From contig NZ_LZRD01000010.1 in NCBI RefSeq assembly GCF_001687325.1, positions 1 through 64,000 of the forward strand: DNA of 64,000 bases, read 5' to 3'. Source of the DNA: Streptomyces sp. PTY087I2 (GTDB lineage: Bacteria; Actinomycetota; Actinomycetes; Streptomycetales; Streptomycetaceae). Below are positions 60,593-64,000 of the stretch, in pieces. Position 1 is the stretch's first letter. The number at the start of each line of letters is the position of its first letter. The translations under genes were made by a program, and so were the position numbers. A model generated the notes under the pieces. It ran no database searches and was not told the origin of the DNA. It saw nothing but the letters and a program-made list of their open reading frames with translations.

Positions 60593-61411
60593 CTATCCCT
60601 TGGCAGCCCGGACCGGGGCTTCTTGCTCCGCCGTGGCCGAAGAGGACTGCTCCGAACGGGCGACAGGCCGGGCGTCGGAGCCGTCCGCCTTCTGCCGGGT
60701 GGCGGCCCGCTCCTTCGCCTCCTCCGCCGCGCGCTCGACCTTCTCCGGCACGACGAAGCGGTAGCCGACGTTACGGACGGTCCCGATCAGCGACTCGTGC
60801 TCGGGGCCGAGCTTCGCGCGCAGCCGCCGTACGTGGACGTCGACCGTCCGCGTACCGCCGAAGTAGTCGTACCCCCAGACCTCCTGGAGGAGCTGGGCGC
60901 GGGTGAAGACCCGGCCCGGGTGCTGGGCGAGGTATTTCAGCAGTTCGAATTCCTTGAAGGTCAGGTCCAGGACCCGGCCCTTGAGTTTCGCGCTGTACGT
61001 CGCCTCGTCGACGGAGAGATCACCGTTGCGGATCTCCATCGGGGAGTCGTCCGAGGTGATCTGCTGGCGGCCCATGGCCAGCCGCAGCCGCGCCTCGACC
61101 TCCGCCGGTCCCGCCGTGTCCAGCAGGACGTCGTCCACGCCCCAGTCGGCGGTGACGGCCGCGAGACCGCCCTCGGTGACGACGAGGATCAGCGGACAGC
61201 CGGGCCCCGTGGACCGCAGCAGCTGACAGAGCGAGCGGACCTGCGGAAGGTCGCGCCGCCCGTCGACGAGGATCGCGTCGGCGCCCGGGGTGTCCACCAG
61301 GGCCGGGCCCTCGGCGGGGGCCACCCGCACGCTGTGGAGCAGAAGACCGAGGGCGGGAAGCACCTCCGTCGACGGCTGGAGTGCGTTCGTGAGGAGCAGC
61401 AGTGAACTCAT
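60593..61411 (-). CDS. glnR: GlnR, global nitrogen regulator (OmpR-type, atypical receiver)
   Basis: 272 residues. The receiver-like domain (about 1-125) has Asp50 in I-L-V-D-G-R but lacks the usual acidic pair at its start, as known for GlnR, which works without a kinase. The winged helix (about 130-225) reads [21 protein letters not shown] and [16 protein letters not shown]. The charged tail of about 40 residues is typical of the Streptomyces form. It controls glutamine synthetase, ammonium transport and nitrite genes, and antagonises PhoP at shared promoters, so having it close to the phosphate genes is of interest. Confidence 0.93.
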   Translation of the reverse strand: MSSLLLLTNALQPSTEVLPALGLLLHSVRVAPAEGPALVDTPGADAILVDGRRDLPQVRSLCQLLRSTGPGCPLILVVTEGGLAAVTADWGVDDVLLDTAGPAEVEARLRLAMGRQQITSDDSPMEIRNGDLSVDEATYSAKLKGRVLDLTFKEFELLKYLAQHPGRVFTRAQLLQEVWGYDYFGGTRTVDVHVRRLRAKLGPEHESLIGTVRNVGYRFVVPEKVERAAEEAKERAATRQKADGSDARPVARSEQSSSATAEQEAPVRAAKG

Positions 61412-61680
61412 CGCCGCCCACCTGCCTGGTTCGGTCGATCGTGTTGCACGGTTCGCTCGCCCATTACGTCGGTCCTCCTCGTTCCCTGCGAGAGGGGCAC
61501 TCCCGGGCCTGACCCGGGGGAGTATGCGGCACTGCTTCGTACGTCAATCGGGTATGGCGTGCGGTCCCGCGCCCCGGGGACCGCTGAGCTTGTGGAAACG
61601 TCGTCGTAACAACGCCCGTAAAGCACAAAAGGACCCGGGGGCTGCATTGCCCGGATCCTCTTCGCAGCAGAATAGCCCAC

Positions 61681-62631
61681 ATGAGTTCCGTCTCCGAGGG
61701 TCGATTCCGGGGTTCCTCTGTTCCCTTGCTCACGCCACCCCCACGATTCGCCACATTGCTGACGGATGACGGCGTGCCGGTCGAGGCGGTGTACGAACCG
61801 TGTACGGCGGGGTTCGGAGCGCCGGGCGACGGGGCGGCCGGGGCCCTCGCCGCGACCCCGGAGGAGACCCCCGCGATCGTGGTCGCGCACGGGTTCACGG
61901 GGTCGGCCGACCGTCCCGCCGTACGCCGTGCCGCGCGGGCGTTCGCCCAGCGTGCGGCCGTGATCACGTTCTCGTTCCGGGGCCACGGGCGGTCCGGCGG
62001 ACGCTCCACGGTGGGCGACCGCGAGGTGCTGGACCTGGCGGCCGCGGTCGCCTGGGCGCGGCGGCTCGGGCACACCCGGGTGGTCACGGTCGGGTTCTCG
62101 ATGGGCGGCTCGGTGGTGCTCCGGCACGGCGCTCTGTATACGGCGGAGCCCGTCGCCGGGGGTGCGGAATCCGCAGCAGGGGATACGCCCGTTCGCGTGC
62201 AGGAGCGCGAGGGGCGCATACGGCGCACAGGGGCGCACTCGGACGCGGTGGTCTCCGTCAGTGCGCCCGCCCGTTGGTACTACCGGGGGACGGCCCCGAT
62301 GCGCCGGCTGCACTGGGTGGTCACCCGCCCCTCGGGCCGCCTCGTCGGCCGCTACGGATTCCGTACCCGTATCGCCACCGAGGACTGGGACCCCGTCCCG
62401 CTCTCCCCGGTCGCCTCGGTCCCGCTCATCGCCCCGGCCCCGCTGCTGCTCGTGCACGGCGACCGGGACCCGTACTTCCCGCTGGACCATCCGAGGATGC
62501 TGGCGGATGCGGCCGGTCCCGGCGGCGCGGAGCTGTGGGTGGAGCGGGGGATGGGCCACGCGGAGAACGCGGCGGACGACGCCCTCCTGGCCCGTATCGC
62601 CGACTGGGCGACGGGCGCACCGCCCGCGTGA
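61681..62631 (+). CDS. alpha/beta hydrolase
   Basis: 316 residues. Oxyanion loop V-A-H-G-F-T-G-S, nucleophile elbow G-F-S-M-G-G-S-V, acid in L-L-V-H-G-D-R-D-P-Y-F, and His in G-M-G-H-A-E-N-A: the triad is complete. An insert of about 35 residues (P-V-A-G-G-A-E-S ... T-G-A-H-S-D-A) sits in the cap. No signal peptide, so cytoplasmic. Substrate not known. Confidence 0.9.
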   Translation: MSSVSEGRFRGSSVPLLTPPPRFATLLTDDGVPVEAVYEPCTAGFGAPGDGAAGALAATPEETPAIVVAHGFTGSADRPAVRRAARAFAQRAAVITFSFRGHGRSGGRSTVGDREVLDLAAAVAWARRLGHTRVVTVGFSMGGSVVLRHGALYTAEPVAGGAESAAGDTPVRVQEREGRIRRTGAHSDAVVSVSAPARWYYRGTAPMRRLHWVVTRPSGRLVGRYGFRTRIATEDWDPVPLSPVASVPLIAPAPLLLVHGDRDPYFPLDHPRMLADAAGPGGAELWVERGMGHAENAADDALLARIADWATGAPPA

Positions 62632-62693
62632 CCCATCATGGAGAGCTGACGCACGAGGCGTCCGACGAACCGACCGACCGAAGGAGTGGCGCC

Positions 62694-62948
62694 ATGGCAG
62701 CGGGGACGATCCGCTACTGGGCCGCGGCGAAGGCCGCCGCGGGCACCGCGGAGGAGCCGTACGCGGCGGCGACCCTCGCCGAGGCGCTCGACGCGGTGCG
62801 CGAGAGGCACCCCGGCGAGCTGAGCCAGGTGCTCCGGCGGTGCTCGTTCCTCATCGACGGGGACCCCGTGGGGACCCGCGAGCATGAGACCGTACGCCTT
62901 GCCGAGGGCGGCACGGTCGAGGTGCTCCCGCCGTTCGCAGGAGGGTGA
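62694..62948 (+). CDS. MoaD/ThiS-family sulfur carrier protein
   Basis: 84 residues from ATG 62694, preceded by AAGGAG. Ubiquitin-like fold ending V-E-V-L-P-P-F-A-G-G; the C-terminal Gly-Gly is the thiocarboxylate site. It would act as the small subunit of molybdopterin synthase or a related sulfur carrier. No moaE or activating enzyme adjoins. It precedes the membrane protein gene by 10 bases and is probably in operon with it. Confidence 0.92.
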   Translation: MAAGTIRYWAAAKAAAGTAEEPYAAATLAEALDAVRERHPGELSQVLRRCSFLIDGDPVGTREHETVRLAEGGTVEVLPPFAGG

Positions 62949-62958
62949 ACCGCAGGCC

Positions 62959-64000
62959 ATGAGCAGCAGCGATCAGCAGTACCCGTATCCGTACGACCCC
63001 GAGCAGCGGCAGCCCGCGCCGGCGCAGTGGCCCGACGGGACGGCCGGACAGCACGCCGGACCCCAGGACCCGGCCGCCTTCGACCAGGGCGGCACGCAGA
63101 CCTGGCAGGCGCCGACCTGGGACACGCAGTACCAGCCGACGATCCGGCCGGAGGGGGATGCGGCGCAGGCGCAGGGGCAGGGTTACGGGGAGGGCCCCGG
63201 GCACGCGCAGGGTTACGGCCGGCCGCAGCAGCCGGAGCCGTACGCGCAGCAGCCGCAGCAGCCGCGGCACTCGGAGCCGTACGGACAGCAGCAGCCGCAG
63301 CAGCCGCGGCACTCGGAGCCGTACGGACAGCAGCAGCCGGGGTCCGATCCGTACGGGGCCCCTCAGGCTCAGCCGCACTCTCCGTACCAGCAGCCTTACC
63401 AGGGACAGCAGCAGCCGCAGCAGGCGTACCCGTCCTCGGCCGCCGACACCGCCTATCTGCCGCCCCAGGGCGCCTCGGGCTCCTACCCGCTGCCGCCCGA
63501 GGTCCCGGCCGAGCCCGCCGCACCCGCTCCCGTACCCGTACCCGAGCCGGTGACCGCGCCCGCGCCCGCCGCCGCGCAGTCCGGGCCCGGCGACACCGGC
63601 TACAGCGCCCCCACGACGCTCGGCAACGCCCGGATCACCGACGCCCAGCGGGCCCGTGCCGAGGGGCGCTCGCCGATCATCGCGCCGGGGATCCAGCCCG
63701 CGGGGCTCACCGCCGCACTCGGCCTGCTGCTCGCGGGCGGCGCGGCGATCGGGACGTACGCCCTGCTCGTCCCGGTGGTGCTCCTCCAGGCGGTGACGGC
63801 CGCCGGCTGGTTCCGGCTCAACGGCATGTGGCCCGCCCGCCAGGGCATCGCGCTCGCCTTCGCCGGGGGTCTGGTCGCCGATGCCGTCCTGCTCACGGCG
63901 GGCCGGGAGCACGGTCCCGCCGCGCTGCTGGGCACCCTGGGCGTCTGGGTGCTGCTCACCGTGGTCCTCCAGCTCCGCAGCCACGCCGGGGCGGACGAGC
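62959..64000 (+). CDS. Pro/Gln-rich membrane protein (3' end outside window)
   Basis: Open from ATG 62959 to the edge of the window (347 codons visible). The first about 230 residues are disordered, rich in Gln, Pro, Tyr and Ala, with a perfect 14-residue duplication (P-R-H-S-E-P-Y-G-Q-Q-Q-P-Q-Q). Then follow 'NARITDAQRARAEGRSPIIAPGIQPAGLTAALGLLLAGGAAIGTYALLVPVVLLQAVTAAGWF', a membrane region of several helices that continues to the end. Known in Streptomyces as a conserved membrane protein of unknown function. Confidence 0.82.
   Translation, partial: MSSSDQQYPYPYDPEQRQPAPAQWPDGTAGQHAGPQDPAAFDQGGTQTWQAPTWDTQYQPTIRPEGDAAQAQGQGYGEGPGHAQGYGRPQQPEPYAQQPQQPRHSEPYGQQQPQQPRHSEPYGQQQPGSDPYGAPQAQPHSPYQQPYQGQQQPQQAYPSSAADTAYLPPQGASGSYPLPPEVPAEPAAPAPVPVPEPVTAPAPAAAQSGPGDTGYSAPTTLGNARITDAQRARAEGRSPIIAPGIQPAGLTAALGLLLAGGAAIGTYALLVPVVLLQAVTAAGWFRLNGMWPARQGIALAFAGGLVADAVLLTAGREHGPAALLGTLGVWVLLTVVLQLRSHAGADE
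63250..63336 (+). repeat. 42-bp perfect tandem duplication in the membrane protein gene
   Basis: Two copies with a 42-base period encode the same 14 residues. Being in frame it changes only the length of the disordered N-terminus. Likely a replication-slippage product. Confidence 0.75.

Overview
The window is chromosomal DNA from a high-GC actinomycete, almost certainly a Streptomyces. The evidence is the strong G/C bias at third codon positions, many GTG starts, mycothiol genes, a GlnR-type regulator, a spore-associated protein, a TTA codon in one gene, and a gene order (PitH-PstBACS-MutT-CHAD-Ppk, MshD, nucleotidase, MprAB-like pair, HtrA-like protease, LacI, GlnR) that I recall from the S. 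coelicolor SCO4127-SCO4162 region. That synteny is from memory and was not checked by search.

Layout. 1-444: the 3' end of a 23S rRNA gene, a 5S rRNA gene and the operon terminator. 505-1065: a GNAT acetyltransferase. 1062-8426 (minus strand): a compact six-gene operon resembling a type IV secretion/conjugation apparatus, with small membrane subunit, VirB8-like, VirB6/TrbL-like, split VirB4 (N-terminal and ATPase halves) and a TraG/VirD4-like protein without a recognisable P-loop. No relaxase is present. 9577-15515 (plus strand): a small helical protein and two tandem, paralogous cassettes, each a large DUF1023-type alpha/beta hydrolase followed by an overlapping lipoprotein gene. The second hydrolase carries a membrane region and an internal class III (Flp) pilin motif. 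Part of the first cassette has clearly lower GC and its lipoprotein gene has a TTA codon. This secretion-like operon with its duplicated hydrolase/lipoprotein modules is the best candidate for an undescribed system.

15652-20100: a two-domain peptidoglycan hydrolase (SLT plus NlpC/P60), a PAP2 phosphatase, small hypotheticals, a lipoprotein, and CsoR with its own operator. 20288-30442: the phosphate region. It has DUF47/Pit facing pstSCAB across a terminator, a PHO-box cluster upstream of pstS, then Nudix, CHAD and polyphosphate kinase genes as an overlapping operon with a second, weaker PHO-like array. 30596-32990: a YtrA-like GntR regulator with an ABC exporter and a 17-bp-arm operator. 33087-36105: mycothiol synthase and a secreted 5'-nucleotidase with a His-Gly repeat.

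36180-56016 looks accessory: a frameshifted gene, small membrane proteins, a mobile-element-like wHTH gene with a start-less remnant behind it, secreted or lipoprotein genes, an endonuclease/phosphatase family protein with trefoil-like repeats, a cytoplasmic/lipoprotein isochorismatase pair with a divergent AraC-type regulator, a large S8 protease, a SapA-like protein, a PI-PLC-like enzyme, and an HTH/PIN toxin-antitoxin pair. 56044-64000 returns to conserved core: histidine kinase, response regulator, HtrA-like protease, LacI regulator, GlnR, an alpha/beta hydrolase, a MoaD-like protein and a truncated membrane protein. Intergenic regions carry several long perfect inverted repeats, mostly between convergent genes.
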